Below are positions 24,820 to 34,953 of a stretch of 64,000 nt of DNA, piece by piece; the first letter of the stretch is position 1, and the number at the start of each line of letters is the position of its first letter. The notes beneath the pieces were generated by a model that was not told where the DNA came from, did not search any database, and saw nothing but the letters and a program-made list of their open reading frames with translations. Source of the DNA: an uncultured Oscillospiraceae bacterium (GTDB lineage Bacteria; Bacillota; Clostridia; Oscillospirales; Oscillospiraceae); the NCBI GenBank assembly GCA_910587395.1, contig CAJULJ010000005.1:27009-91008 (forward strand), written 5' to 3'. The translations under genes and the position numbers were made by a program.

Positions 24820-26211
24820 TTATCCAGCGGCCCTCTGCTCCGCGCAGCGCCGGGCGCAGTCCGAGCAGCTATGGCCGTGGCTCCACAGCCGTTCCGCCGT
24901 CTCATCCCAGGCCTGGGCGTAGCCGTCGCACTTGCCGCACAGGTGCTCCACCGTCTCGGGGGATTGCAGGTCGGTGGATTTCGCCCCCGTTTTCGCTACC
25001 ATTTCCCGCAGCTTCTCCGGGTTCTCCAGCATGGGGCAGGGCTTCAGATGATTCTCATTGAAGGGCTGGCCGTCGTGGTAGGCCATGAACATGGGGGAGC
25101 GCAGGCAGTCCAGCAGGGGCATCGAACGGATATTGCAGTCTGAGTAGTGGACAAATACGCAGGGGTCCACATCGCCGTTGGCGTTGATGTGCAGGTAGCG
25201 CCGCCCCCCGGCGATACAGCCGCCCACATACTCCCCGTCGTTCTGGAAGTCGATGAGAAACAGGGGCTTGCTCTTGCGGTAGGCCCGGATGCGGTCATAC
25301 ATCGCCTCCCGCTGCTCAGGGGAGGGCATCAGCTCGGGGGCGGCGTCGTTGCCCACGGGCATATAGTGGAAGTACCAGGAGAACTTGGCCCCCCACTCCA
25401 CCAGCTTGTCCACGAACTCCTCCGAGCTGATGGAGTCCAGGTTGGCGCTGGTGTAGCAGCAGGAGGTGCCGAAGGGCAGCTTGCGTTCCTTCAAAATCTC
25501 CATGGCCCGGCGAACCTTCTGGAACACGCCGTCGCCCCGCCTGCCGTCGGTGGCCTCCTCGAAGCCCTCCACGCTGATGGCGGGGACAAAATTCTTCACC
25601 CGCAGCATCTGGTCGGCGAAGTCCTCGTCAATGAGGGTGGCGTTGGTGAAGCACAGGAACTCGCAGTCATTGTGTTTGTTGCAAAGGGCGATCAGGTCAT
25701 CCTTGCGCACCATGGGTTCGCCGCCGGTGTAGATGTAGATGTACACCCCCAGCTTTTTGCCCTGGGTGATGATGCTGTCGATCTCATCAAAGCTCAGGTT
25801 CAGCTTATTGCCGTATTCCGCCGCCCAGCAGCCGGTGCAGTGCAGGTTGCAGGCGGAGGTGGGGTCCAGCAGGATGGCCCAGGGGATGTTGCAGCCGTAC
25901 CGCTCCCGGGCCTCCTCCTGGACGGCCCAGCCGATCAGGTTGCCGTTGAGCATAAAGTTCTCGAAAAAGGTTTTGCGTACCTCGCCGTCGATGTCCGTCC
26001 ACATGCTGCGCAGCAGACGGTACCAGTTGTTGTCCGGGTTCTCGATCACCTTGCGGAAGGCGGAGCGCTGGTCGGGGAAGCTGTTGGGGCCGTCTCCGGC
26101 AAACCGGTCCACCCAGTCCATCAGCCGGGGGATGTTAGCGTCCGGGTCCTTGTCCAAATATCCGTACATCGCCCGGAAGCCCGCCCGCTTTACGCTGTTC
26201 ATCATACTCAT
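24820..26211 (-). CDS. Radical SAM protein with C-terminal cysteine-rich cluster domain
   Basis: 463 residues. The radical SAM motif CNLHCTGC is near residue 120, after a roughly 115-residue N-terminal helical extension. A glycine-rich YTGGEPMVR motif follows near 161. The C-terminal part has a SPASM-like cysteine set (GGCIAGGRRYLHINANGDVDPC, HCG/CGKC, CSDCARRC), suggesting auxiliary Fe-S clusters. No candidate peptide substrate gene is seen next to it, so the reaction is unknown. It is preceded by a TetR-type gene with an intervening terminator. Confidence 0.85.
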   Translation of the reverse strand: MSMMNSVKRAGFRAMYGYLDKDPDANIPRLMDWVDRFAGDGPNSFPDQRSAFRKVIENPDNNWYRLLRSMWTDIDGEVRKTFFENFMLNGNLIGWAVQEEARERYGCNIPWAILLDPTSACNLHCTGCWAAEYGNKLNLSFDEIDSIITQGKKLGVYIYIYTGGEPMVRKDDLIALCNKHNDCEFLCFTNATLIDEDFADQMLRVKNFVPAISVEGFEEATDGRRGDGVFQKVRRAMEILKERKLPFGTSCCYTSANLDSISSEEFVDKLVEWGAKFSWYFHYMPVGNDAAPELMPSPEQREAMYDRIRAYRKSKPLFLIDFQNDGEYVGGCIAGGRRYLHINANGDVDPCVFVHYSDCNIRSMPLLDCLRSPMFMAYHDGQPFNENHLKPCPMLENPEKLREMVAKTGAKSTDLQSPETVEHLCGKCDGYAQAWDETAERLWSHGHSCSDCARRCAEQRAAG

Positions 26212-26298
26212 ATCTCACATGTTCCTTTCTTTTTGTCCGGGGGCCGCCCTTCAACAAATGGTAGCGGCTCAATATATTTGTTTTGTGTGCTTTCTGTT

Positions 26299-26349
26299 GG
26301 GGTATCATTAAAATACGGCTGTTTTCCTGCTCAGTGGTCATGATACCCC
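26299..26349. promoter_or_regulatory. 10-bp inverted repeat, candidate operator upstream of the radical SAM gene
   Basis: GGGGTATCAT at 26299-26308 and its exact complement ATGATACCCC at 26340-26349, 31 bases apart (41 bases centre to centre, about four helical turns). The region is where the promoter of the radical SAM gene must lie; no clear -35/-10 pair was found. Confidence 0.4.
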
Positions 26350-26371
26350 TATGTCCCGCAATGTTCCATAG

Positions 26372-26419
26372 ACAAAAAACGGGGCCTTGTCAAAACTCTG
26401 ACAAGGCCCCGTTTTTTGT
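26372..26419. terminator. Strong terminator downstream of the TetR gene
   Basis: Perfect 21-bp inverted repeat (26372-26392 / 26399-26419) with outer A6/T6 runs, functional in either direction. Confidence 0.9.
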
Positions 26420-26442
26420 AAAATTTTGTCGAAATAAGCCGC

Positions 26443-27030
26443 TTAAATCCCTGCGGACGACGGTTCCTTCCGATTCTTCTGTGCCAGCCGCTCCATGGTG
26501 TATTCCAGGCATCCCTCCACCAGGATGTCAAAGTCGTCCAGCCGCTCCACCACGCTGGAGGGCATCCCCCGTTCCACCCAACTGAGCACGATGCTGGCCA
26601 GCGCCTGGGCGAGCAGCTCGATCATAAAGCTGGTCTGGTCCTCCGTTACGCCGCACTTCTGCGCGGCCATCCGGACACGCGCCTCCACCAGCGGCGTCAC
26701 CCACTGGCGCAGGTCATGCTCCACATAGCTGCGCTCATAGGCCCGGTAGACGTTGAGCGCCAGCGTCCGGTTCTCCCGCAGCAGGGTCAGCGTCCGCTCC
26801 AGCGCCTCATGCCACTGCTCCGGGGTACACGCTTGCAGCTCCTCCAAATACCGCTGTATGCCGTAGTCCACCACGCCGTACAGGTCGGAGAAGTGGTAGT
26901 AAAACGCCTGCCGGGAGATATTGCACCGCTCCACCAGCTCAGTGACGGTGATGTCGTCCAGCCGTTTCGTCCGGAGCAGCTTGCCCAGCGCCGCCATGAT
27001 CTCGTTCTTGGTAGATTTTGGCACTTCCAT
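26443..27030 (-). CDS. TetR/AcrR family transcriptional regulator
   Basis: 195 residues from the ATG at 27030, set by a GGAGAAAGAGGG ribosome binding site. The N-terminal HTH is clear: DDITVTELVERCNISRQAFYYHF at about residues 25-47. The remainder is an all-helical ligand domain of the type with a short C-terminal TetR_C domain, as in DhaS-like regulators. It could control the radical SAM gene downstream or the divergent TauE genes; an inverted repeat TTTACA-N12-TGTAAA (27096-27119) just upstream of its promoter is a candidate operator. Confidence 0.85.
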   Translation of the reverse strand: MEVPKSTKNEIMAALGKLLRTKRLDDITVTELVERCNISRQAFYYHFSDLYGVVDYGIQRYLEELQACTPEQWHEALERTLTLLRENRTLALNVYRAYERSYVEHDLRQWVTPLVEARVRMAAQKCGVTEDQTSFMIELLAQALASIVLSWVERGMPSSVVERLDDFDILVEGCLEYTMERLAQKNRKEPSSAGI

Positions 27031-27055
27031 CCCTCTTTCTCCAGATATGTGAAAC

Positions 27056-27084
27056 ATTATACCGGGTTTTTTGCAGGGGTGCAA
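27056..27084 (-). promoter_or_regulatory. Promoter of the TetR gene
   Basis: Minus-strand TTGCAC (27084-27079), 17-base spacer, TATAAT (27061-27056); 25 bases before the start codon. Confidence 0.8.
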
Positions 27085-27166
27085 GGAACCTTTCTTTTAC
27101 ACTTTTCTTTTTTTGTAAAGGAATAATTTTTCCACCCGGCGGCACACTGACACGGGGTGATATTTG

Positions 27167-27532
27167 GTGCCGGAGAAAAAAACAAAGTCCCTGTGGTATG
27201 CCCTGTCGGGGGCCGCCGCCGGGGTGGTAAACGGCTTTTTCGGGGGAGGCGGGGGTCAGGTGCTGGTCCCCATGCTGGCGGGCAAGTGCGGCTTGGACCA
27301 GCGGCGGGCCTTTGCCACCTCTGTGGCGGTGATCGCGCCGCTGTGCGCCCTGTCCGCCGCCGTGTACTGGCTCCGGGGGCAGCTTGATTTTATGTTGGCC
27401 CTGCCCTACCTGGCGGGCGGCCTCATCGGCGGCTGGGTGGGCGGCAAGGTGTTCAAAAAGCTGTCCATGGTGTGGCTGCGCCGGGGCTTTGCCCTGCTCA
27501 TCCTGTACGGCGGAGTGAGGGCGTTCTTATGA
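27167..27532 (+). CDS. TauE/SafE family membrane protein, N-terminal-type half
   Basis: About 121 residues from a GTG (27167); a TTG three bases earlier is the alternative. GGGGTGA lies upstream. Three to four hydrophobic spans and the GVVNGFFGGGGGQVLVPML motif identify a single TauE/SafE repeat; full-length members contain two such repeats in about 250 residues. Its stop overlaps the ATG of a second half-size TauE protein, so the two probably form a heterodimeric exporter of sulfite, sulfonate or another organic anion. Confidence 0.82.
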   Translation: MPEKKTKSLWYALSGAAAGVVNGFFGGGGGQVLVPMLAGKCGLDQRRAFATSVAVIAPLCALSAAVYWLRGQLDFMLALPYLAGGLIGGWVGGKVFKKLSMVWLRRGFALLILYGGVRAFL

Positions 27533-27888
27533 CGGACTGGCTTATCGCCGCCCTGGCCGGAGCGGTTACGGGGGTGCTGTCCGGCTTCGGGGTGGGGGGC
27601 GGCTCGCTGCTGCTGATCTACATGACCAGCTTCGCCGGGGTGCCCCAGACCCTGGCCCAGGGGGTCAACCTGCTCTACTTCCTGCCCACCGCCGCCACCG
27701 CCCTCCCCGCCCATTTCAAAAACGGGTACGTGGAGAAAAAAGCCCTCCTTCCCGCCATCGCCGCGGGCCTTGCGTGCTCCGCCCTCACCGCCTGGGCGGC
27801 CACCGCGCTGGATGTGGAGATCCTGCGCAAATGCTTCGGCGGCTTTCTCATCCTCATCGGTTTGCGGGAATTGCTGCGAAAAGGATGA
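27529..27888 (+). CDS. TauE/SafE family membrane protein, second half
   Basis: 119 residues, again one TauE/SafE repeat: GAVTGVLSGFGVGGGSLLLIYM near residue 10, then two or three further spans. The ATGA overlap with the upstream half ensures coupled translation. Both halves have intact starts and conserved glycine motifs, so this looks like a genuine split gene pair and not a frameshifted single gene. Confidence 0.82.
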   Translation: MTDWLIAALAGAVTGVLSGFGVGGGSLLLIYMTSFAGVPQTLAQGVNLLYFLPTAATALPAHFKNGYVEKKALLPAIAAGLACSALTAWAATALDVEILRKCFGGFLILIGLRELLRKG

Positions 27889-27894
27889 TTTTGC

Positions 27895-27923
27895 TTGCCT
27901 TTCCGCCGTGTTCGTGCTAAGAT
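27895..27923 (+). promoter_or_regulatory. Promoter of the ZIP transporter gene
   Basis: TTGCCT (27895-27900), 17-base spacer, TAAGAT (27918-27923). The transcript would begin right at a perfect 10-bp hairpin (27930-27939 / 27949-27958). Confidence 0.6.
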
Positions 27924-27983
27924 AAGGTCCACCGGACAGGCCTGCGGTCTGTCCGGTGAAATCTGTTTAGGAGCGCATACATC

Positions 27984-28766
27984 ATGAAGCCCATTTTATT
28001 TGTGATTCTTCTGACCGCCGCCACCGGCGTGGGCGGTCTGGCCCTGGGCGGGGGTTTGGCCGCCCTTGTCAAGCGGGAGTCCCCACGGGGGACCAGCCTG
28101 CTGCTCAGCTTTACCGCCGGGCTGATGCTGTCCATCGTGGCGTTGGACATGGTGCCCGAGGCCATGGAGGCCGCCCCCTGGCTGCCCATGACGCCGCTGG
28201 CGCTGGTGCTGGGCTTCGTGGTCACCTACCTGCTCAACTGCTGGATTGACAAGAGCGCCCACCACGAGGACAAGGCCCGCCCCCACCACTGCGCCTGCGG
28301 CCACCACGACCTGCACACGGCGGGCATTGTGCTGGCGGCGGCAGTGGCCCTGCATAACGTGCCCGTGGGCATGGCCGTGGGAGCCACGGTAGCGGTCCAG
28401 GGCATCTGCCTGGCCAGCGTGCTGGCGGCGGTGACCATCGGCCTGCACAACCTGCCCGAGGGCATGAGCATCGCCATTCCCCTGCTTCACGACGGCTCCA
28501 AGCCCTGGAAGGCCATCGCCGTGGCGGCGCTGAGCGGCGTGCCCACGGTGTTGGGGGCGTTGCTGGGCTACCTGGTGGGTAACCAGGCCGAGGCGGCCCT
28601 GGCGGCGGCGCTGGCCCTGGCGGGAGGCGCCATGCTGTACGTGGTGTTTTTCGAGCTGCTGCCCGAGGCGTCCCTCCAGTGGAAATCCCGCTGGGCCATC
28701 CTCGCTACGGTGCTGGGCTTCGCCCTGGGGGTGCTGCTCATCTTCGGCCACGGCCATCATCACTGA
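27984..28766 (+). CDS. ZIP family divalent metal transporter (ZupT/GufA-like)
   Basis: 260-residue inner membrane protein with about eight spans. Metal-site motifs are LHNVPVGMAVG near residue 130 and LHNLPEGMSIAIPL near 160, the paired His/Asn/Glu positions that bind Zn2+ or Mn2+ in ZIP carriers. A His/Cys-rich cytoplasmic loop (HHEDKARPHHCACGHHDLH) near residues 93-111 and a His-rich C-terminus (GHGHHH) probably bind metal. Single-gene unit with a terminator. Confidence 0.9.
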   Translation: MKPILFVILLTAATGVGGLALGGGLAALVKRESPRGTSLLLSFTAGLMLSIVALDMVPEAMEAAPWLPMTPLALVLGFVVTYLLNCWIDKSAHHEDKARPHHCACGHHDLHTAGIVLAAAVALHNVPVGMAVGATVAVQGICLASVLAAVTIGLHNLPEGMSIAIPLLHDGSKPWKAIAVAALSGVPTVLGALLGYLVGNQAEAALAAALALAGGAMLYVVFFELLPEASLQWKSRWAILATVLGFALGVLLIFGHGHHH

Positions 28767-28777
28767 CCGAACCGCAA

Positions 28778-28808
28778 AAGGGGCGGCGTCCTGCGGACGC
28801 CGCCCCTT
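28778..28808. terminator. Bidirectional terminator between ZIP gene and membrane gene
   Basis: Perfect 14-bp inverted repeat AAGGGGCGGCGTCC (28778-28791 / 28795-28808) between two converging genes. Confidence 0.75.
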
Positions 28809-28817
28809 ATACGCAAA

Positions 28818-29585
28818 TCACATCATTTTCACGGTGAAGAACACCGCCTGGGCAAACAACCAGCCCACCAGCACATACATCAGGTACTGGCTCATGGACA
28901 CGCCCAGAATCAGCCCCAGCACCATAGCCACGGCGGTCACGCCGCAGGTGAGGAAGGTCATCAGGTAGTTGGACTCCACGGGCACCACACGGAACTTACC
29001 CAGCCTGCCGTCGGTCTTGCGCAGCTGGAGGGCCACCGCCGCCGTGATGGCCAACACCACCACGCCGCCCACGATACAGGCGGTGATGAAGCGGGGATGG
29101 TTCATATAGTGCTGCTTGTGGAGCCACAAAGCCAGCAGGCCGCCGCCGGTCAGCATAGCGTTGTAAAAAAAGGGCCGCTGGTAGAGGAAGAAGATGATGA
29201 TGAGCACCGCCGCCGCCGCGGGGAGCATCATGAGCACACGCACCCCTTCGGCATAAAAGAAGCAGCTCAGGAAGGAAATCACCCACAGCACCGCCGCCAC
29301 AGCCGCGATGATGACGGGCAGCGCCGCCGGCTTGCCCGAGCGCCAGTTCATCACCGCCCATACCGTGCAGCCCACGACGATCACCACGCCCGCGACGGAA
29401 AACACTCGGAACACCTGGGACAGCGCCTGAGCCACCACCCCGTCGAAAATCATCTCAACGTACACCTTTTGCAGCAGCAGGAGCAGCAGCTCCACCACCA
29501 CCGCGCCCGCCAGCCACAGGAGCATCCGGTTAAAAACCTTATCGTCCTCGCTCTGACGCTGCGCGCGTTTACCCTTCTCAAACAT
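28818..29585 (-). CDS. Polytopic membrane protein of unknown function
   Basis: 255 residues with about eight hydrophobic spans spread from residue 20 to 252 and a positively charged N-terminus (FEKGKRAQRQ), placing the N-terminus in the cytoplasm. I do not recognise the family. No conserved catalytic or binding motif is apparent. It is a single gene, convergent with the ZIP transporter and divergent from cytidine deaminase. Confidence 0.7.
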   Translation of the reverse strand: MFEKGKRAQRQSEDDKVFNRMLLWLAGAVVVELLLLLLQKVYVEMIFDGVVAQALSQVFRVFSVAGVVIVVGCTVWAVMNWRSGKPAALPVIIAAVAAVLWVISFLSCFFYAEGVRVLMMLPAAAAVLIIIFFLYQRPFFYNAMLTGGGLLALWLHKQHYMNHPRFITACIVGGVVVLAITAAVALQLRKTDGRLGKFRVVPVESNYLMTFLTCGVTAVAMVLGLILGVSMSQYLMYVLVGWLFAQAVFFTVKMM

Positions 29586-29790
29586 CGTTCAATCAGTCCT
29601 TTGTCTATGATCTATCGTTGCCGGCCCGACCGGAGCCTCCCGGTGACCTCTCTCTTTTCTGTGTGACACAGGATGCCGGACAGCCCGTCCTGACATCGAA
29701 CAGCTAATAGTATAACAGAAACTTCCCGGCATTGCAACAACAAAAATCGCCCCGTCTCGCAGTTTTCCCCTTCCAAGCCAAGCGAAAACC

Positions 29791-29828
29791 TGATATACTA
29801 TATAATTGAGGAGCAATTCCTGCTCCTC
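29791..29828 (+). promoter_or_regulatory. Promoter and leader hairpin of cdd
   Basis: Extended -10 element TGATATACT (TATACT at 29794-29799) with a poor -35 (TTCCAA). A perfect 8-bp hairpin (GAGGAGCA at 29808-29815, TGCTCCTC at 29821-29828) begins the leader. Confidence 0.55.
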
Positions 29829-29866
29829 TCTCCCGAAAAGGTTCGATTTGGAAAGGAGTTTTCAAA

Positions 29867-30259
29867 ATGACCGACCAAGCCCTGGTGGATCTGGCCTTCA
29901 CGATGCTGGAGCGATCCTATGTCCCCTACTCCCATTTTCCCGTAGGCGCGGCCCTGCTGTGCGCCGACGGCACGGTGTTCACCGGCTGCAACATCGAGAA
30001 CGCCGCCTACGGTCCCACCATCTGCGCGGAGCGCACCGCCCTGGTAAAGGCGGTCAGCGAAGGGTACAGGGAGTTCTCCGCCATCGCCGTGGCGGGCAGA
30101 AGCACCGACTACTGCTGGCCCTGCGGCGTCTGCCGCCAGATGCTCTACGAGTTTGCCCCGGATCTGACGGTGCTGGTGGCCCGGGGCGACGGGGACTATG
30201 TGAAGCTCCCCCTCAAGGAGCTGCTGCCCCACGGCTTTGGACCCGACTCGCTAAACTGA
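29867..30259 (+). CDS. cdd: Cytidine deaminase
   Basis: 130-residue zinc enzyme that deaminates cytidine and deoxycytidine to uridine forms in pyrimidine salvage. The catalytic motif TICAERTA near residue 53 supplies one Cys ligand and the proton-shuttling Glu; PCGVCRQ near residue 86 supplies two more cysteines. NIENAAYG near residue 44 binds the ribose. Length is that of the homotetrameric class. Start follows GGAAAGGAG. Confidence 0.95.
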   Translation: MTDQALVDLAFTMLERSYVPYSHFPVGAALLCADGTVFTGCNIENAAYGPTICAERTALVKAVSEGYREFSAIAVAGRSTDYCWPCGVCRQMLYEFAPDLTVLVARGDGDYVKLPLKELLPHGFGPDSLN

Positions 30260-30262
30260 ACG

Positions 30263-30301
30263 CGAAAGGGCCTCTGCGGACGCAGGGGCCCTTCGTTTTT
30301 T
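30263..30301 (+). terminator. Terminator after cdd
   Basis: AAGGGCC...GGGCCCTT stem with CTGCG/CGCAG inner pairing, followed by TTTTTTC. Confidence 0.8.
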
Positions 30302-30302
30302 C

Positions 30303-30731
30303 TTAAAGGAACCGCTTCATTTCCTCAATGTTGGCCTGCTCGGTCTTGAGCAGTTTGTCGGCCAGGCGGCGCACGTTGTCGTCCCGCACGTCGCAGTCCC
30401 GCAGGGTGCGCAGGCTCTTGGTCACCCCCATGGTGGAGCCCTGGATCATCATCTCCGCGATGTTGGCGGCCGAGCGGTCCGTCATGGCCTTCATGGCGCT
30501 CATGACCTCGGAGGAGGCCTTCGCCACGGGACTGACGCCCTTCGGCGGCTCCCCCCGGTCCTGGAGCATGGAACCGGCGGCGTTTTTCAGCTGTTCGTAC
30601 TCGGTGAGCTGGCTGTTCAAAGCGCTGACCAGCCTGGGCTCCCCGGCGTATTTCAGCACCGACTGGATGCCCTCCCGTCCCATCTCGGCGGTCTGGTAGA
30701 TGTGGTTGAGCAGTTGGTTTTCGCTGAGCAT
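30303..30731 (-). CDS. Small helical protein of unknown function
   Basis: 142 residues from the ATG at 30731, which has GAGGTG eight bases upstream. The sequence is almost entirely predicted helix (LLNHIYQTAEMGREGIQSVL, LVSALNSQLTEYEQLKNAAG and later MMIQGSTMGVTKSLRTL), resembling a ferritin-like or four-helix bundle, but there is no clear metal-binding EXXH pair. No signal peptide or membrane span. Function unknown. Confidence 0.7.
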   Translation of the reverse strand: MLSENQLLNHIYQTAEMGREGIQSVLKYAGEPRLVSALNSQLTEYEQLKNAAGSMLQDRGEPPKGVSPVAKASSEVMSAMKAMTDRSAANIAEMMIQGSTMGVTKSLRTLRDCDVRDDNVRRLADKLLKTEQANIEEMKRFL

Positions 30732-30811
30732 TGGTATCACCTCGCCCCTAGTATGCCCGGAACGGCCGGGGAAACACGCGGCAAAGTGTGGGAGACGGCG
30801 TCAGATGAGGG

Positions 30812-32101
30812 TTATTTGTCCAATTGCACCGGCGCCTTGCCGGTGTTCTTTTTTCGGGCGCTGGTTCTGCCCTCCTCGTGGATCTCGCCGGCCGCCGCCA
30901 GGGAGCGCTTGGTCAGCGCCGGGCCCACCAGCTCGTACACCAGCACGGAAAACAGCACCACGCTGCGCACCACTTCGCCGTCCGCCAGCTGCTGGGCGGT
31001 GAGGGCCATGCCCAGCGCCACGCCCGCCTGGGGCAGCAGGGTGATGCCCAGGTGCTTCTTGATCTTGTCGCTGCACCCGGTCATGGCGCAGCTGCCGTAG
31101 GAGCCCAGGTACTTGCCCAGGGAGCGGAACACGATATACACCACGCCGATGAGCAGCACCATGGGGCTGGACAAAATTTTCAAATTCAGCTCCGCGCCGG
31201 ACAAGACGAAAAACAGCACGAACAGCGGTGCGGTCCAGCCGTCCACGCGGCCCATCAGCTCCTCGGAGAAGTCGCAGATGTTGCAGAAAATGGTGCCGGT
31301 CATCATGCACACCAGCAGCAGGCTGAAGCCGAACTGGATGCCGCCCAGCTCGAACTCCACCATGGACAGGCCCACGGTGAGCAGCACAAAGCCGATGGAG
31401 ATGGACAAGCGCTTGCTGCGGGAGTGGAAGAACTTCTCCACCCGGTAGAGCACCCAGCCCGCCAGACCGCCCAGCGCCAGGGACAGCGCGATCTCGATCA
31501 CCGGCTCCGCCAGCACGGTGACCAGATTGACGGTCCCGCTCTCCAGCGCCATGGCCACGCCGAAGGAGGCGGAGAACAGCACCAGACCCACCGCGTCGTC
31601 GATGGCCACCACCAGCAGCAGCAGCCGGGTCAGCGGGCCGTCGGCCTTGTACTGGCGCACCACCATCAGCGTGGCGGCTGGGGCGGTGGCGGCGGCGATG
31701 GCGCCCAGGGTGACGGCGGAGGAGACAGAAATCAGGTCCGGGTTGACGAAGTGCAGCGTCACCAGGGCCGCGTCCACCAGGGCGGTGGTGACCACCGCCT
31801 GGACGATGCCCACGGTGATGGCCTGCCTGCCCATGCTTTTCAGCTGCTCCAGGCGGAACTCGTTGCCGATGGTGAACGCGATGAAGCCCAGCGCCACCTG
31901 GGAGATAATGTCCAGGCGGGACACCGCCTCCGGCGCGCCGAAACCTATACCGGTGATATCCAGCGCCCCCAGCAGGTACGGCCCCAGCAGCAGACCCGCC
32001 ACCAGATAAGCGGTGACGGCGGGAAGGTTCAGTTTCTTGGCCAGACGGGACATCAGCAGCCCGCCCACCAGACAGACGGACAGCTGGATCAGGATTTCCA
32101 T
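30812..32101 (-). CDS. CPA2-family monovalent cation:proton antiporter (NapA/Kef-type membrane domain)
   Basis: 429 residues with about twelve spans. The unwound-helix region SAVTLGAIAAATAPAATLMVV near residue 128 and AIDDAVGLVLF near residue 167 are the ion-binding segments of CPA antiporters, with Asp-Asp as in electrogenic NapA-type carriers. No C-terminal TrkA nucleotide domain is present; the tail is short and basic. It probably exchanges Na+ or K+ for H+. Single gene with its own promoter. Confidence 0.88.
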   Translation of the reverse strand: MEILIQLSVCLVGGLLMSRLAKKLNLPAVTAYLVAGLLLGPYLLGALDITGIGFGAPEAVSRLDIISQVALGFIAFTIGNEFRLEQLKSMGRQAITVGIVQAVVTTALVDAALVTLHFVNPDLISVSSAVTLGAIAAATAPAATLMVVRQYKADGPLTRLLLLVVAIDDAVGLVLFSASFGVAMALESGTVNLVTVLAEPVIEIALSLALGGLAGWVLYRVEKFFHSRSKRLSISIGFVLLTVGLSMVEFELGGIQFGFSLLLVCMMTGTIFCNICDFSEELMGRVDGWTAPLFVLFFVLSGAELNLKILSSPMVLLIGVVYIVFRSLGKYLGSYGSCAMTGCSDKIKKHLGITLLPQAGVALGMALTAQQLADGEVVRSVVLFSVLVYELVGPALTKRSLAAAGEIHEEGRTSARKKNTGKAPVQLDK

Positions 32102-32126
32102 AGTGACACCTCGATTTTTGAAAGAA

Positions 32127-32204
32127 GCGGGCCCATATCTTCCGAACGGGCCCGCGTGCCTTTTGAGCGGTACACACTATAGCATTCCAAACCGGAAAGC
32201 GCAA
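32127..32204 (-). promoter_or_regulatory. Promoter and leader hairpin of the antiporter gene
   Basis: Minus-strand TTGCGC (32204-32199), 17-base spacer, TATAGT (32181-32176). The leader then contains a perfect GCGGGCCC/GGGCCCGC stem (32127-32134 and 32148-32155). The remaining sequence up to 32400 holds no gene; GAAACGA-GT-TCGTTTC at 32283-32298 is an inverted repeat of unknown role. Confidence 0.6.
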
Positions 32205-32415
32205 GGCGGAATTGAGAAAAAAATAACGAAATTCATGTCCCCTTTCCCCCATAATTTTGGAGGGTCTAATTCCACCGGCGGCGAAACGAGTTCGTTTCCT
32301 TCATCAAATCTAAAGATTTCCCCAACGGAAACACCTTGCCGCCCTGTTCTCTTCGTGATATAATGATATGCTCAAAATTTCAGCTTATCCACCGAATATT
32401 TGTCTAATAAAAGGG

Positions 32416-32444
32416 TTGACATATTAAAACTAACGTTCTATTAT
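32416..32444 (+). promoter_or_regulatory. uvrB promoter with candidate LexA site
   Basis: Perfect TTGACA (32416-32421), 17-base spacer, TATTAT (32439-32444). The spacer contains AAC-TAAC-GTT inside 32426-32439, matching the AAC-N4-GTT core of Gram-positive LexA boxes, as expected for an SOS-inducible uvrB. Confidence 0.7.
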
Positions 32445-32477
32445 AGAAACAGGCTATTGTATGAGGGAGGCGCGGCT

Positions 32478-34448
<1,971 letters not shown>

Positions 34449-34940
34449 ATGGGAAAGCAAAAAGAAGAAAAAACCAACGTCATGCGGGTGCTGGACCAGA
34501 AAAAGGTGCCCTATACCGCCCACGCCTACCCCAGCGGCGTGGCCACGCCGGACGGCGTGACCGTTGCCCAGATGCTGGGCCAGGACCCGGAATGCGTATT
34601 CAAGACCCTGGTGGTCAAAGGGGCCTCCGGCGGGCACTATGTGTTCGACATCCCGGTGGCGGACACTCTCGATTTGAAAAAAGCCGCCAAGGCCGTGGGG
34701 GAAAAGTCTGTCGCCATGCTCCCGGCCAGGGAGCTGCTGCCTCTGACGGGTTACGTCCACGGCGGTTGTTCCCCGGTGGGGATGAAAAAACGGTTCCCCA
34801 CCGTGTTCCACCGGAGCTGCCTGGAGCACAAAACCATCTGCGTGTCCGCCGGGAAGGTGGGCTTCCAGGTGGAGGCAGACCCGGCGGACCTGATCTCACT
34901 GGTAGGAGGAACCACAGCGGACCTGATTTCAGACCTGTGA
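34449..34940 (+). CDS. ybaK: Cys-tRNA(Pro)/Cys-tRNA(Cys) deacylase, YbaK/EbsC type
   Basis: 163-residue trans-editing protein that hydrolyses mischarged Cys-tRNA(Pro). The VFKTLVVKG segment near residue 49, with its conserved lysine, and GYVHGGCSPVGMKKRFPT near residue 101 are characteristic of YbaK. Length is normal. The ATG abuts the uvrB stop codon, so expression is coupled to uvrB. Confidence 0.92.
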   Translation: MGKQKEEKTNVMRVLDQKKVPYTAHAYPSGVATPDGVTVAQMLGQDPECVFKTLVVKGASGGHYVFDIPVADTLDLKKAAKAVGEKSVAMLPARELLPLTGYVHGGCSPVGMKKRFPTVFHRSCLEHKTICVSAGKVGFQVEADPADLISLVGGTTADLISDL

Positions 34941-34953
34941 AAGGAGCAAAGCC

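Noticed and set aside
27167..27888. Frameshifted single TauE gene
   Set aside because: Both halves have proper start signals and complete repeats, and the junction is a clean ATGA overlap, so a genuine two-gene arrangement is more likely.
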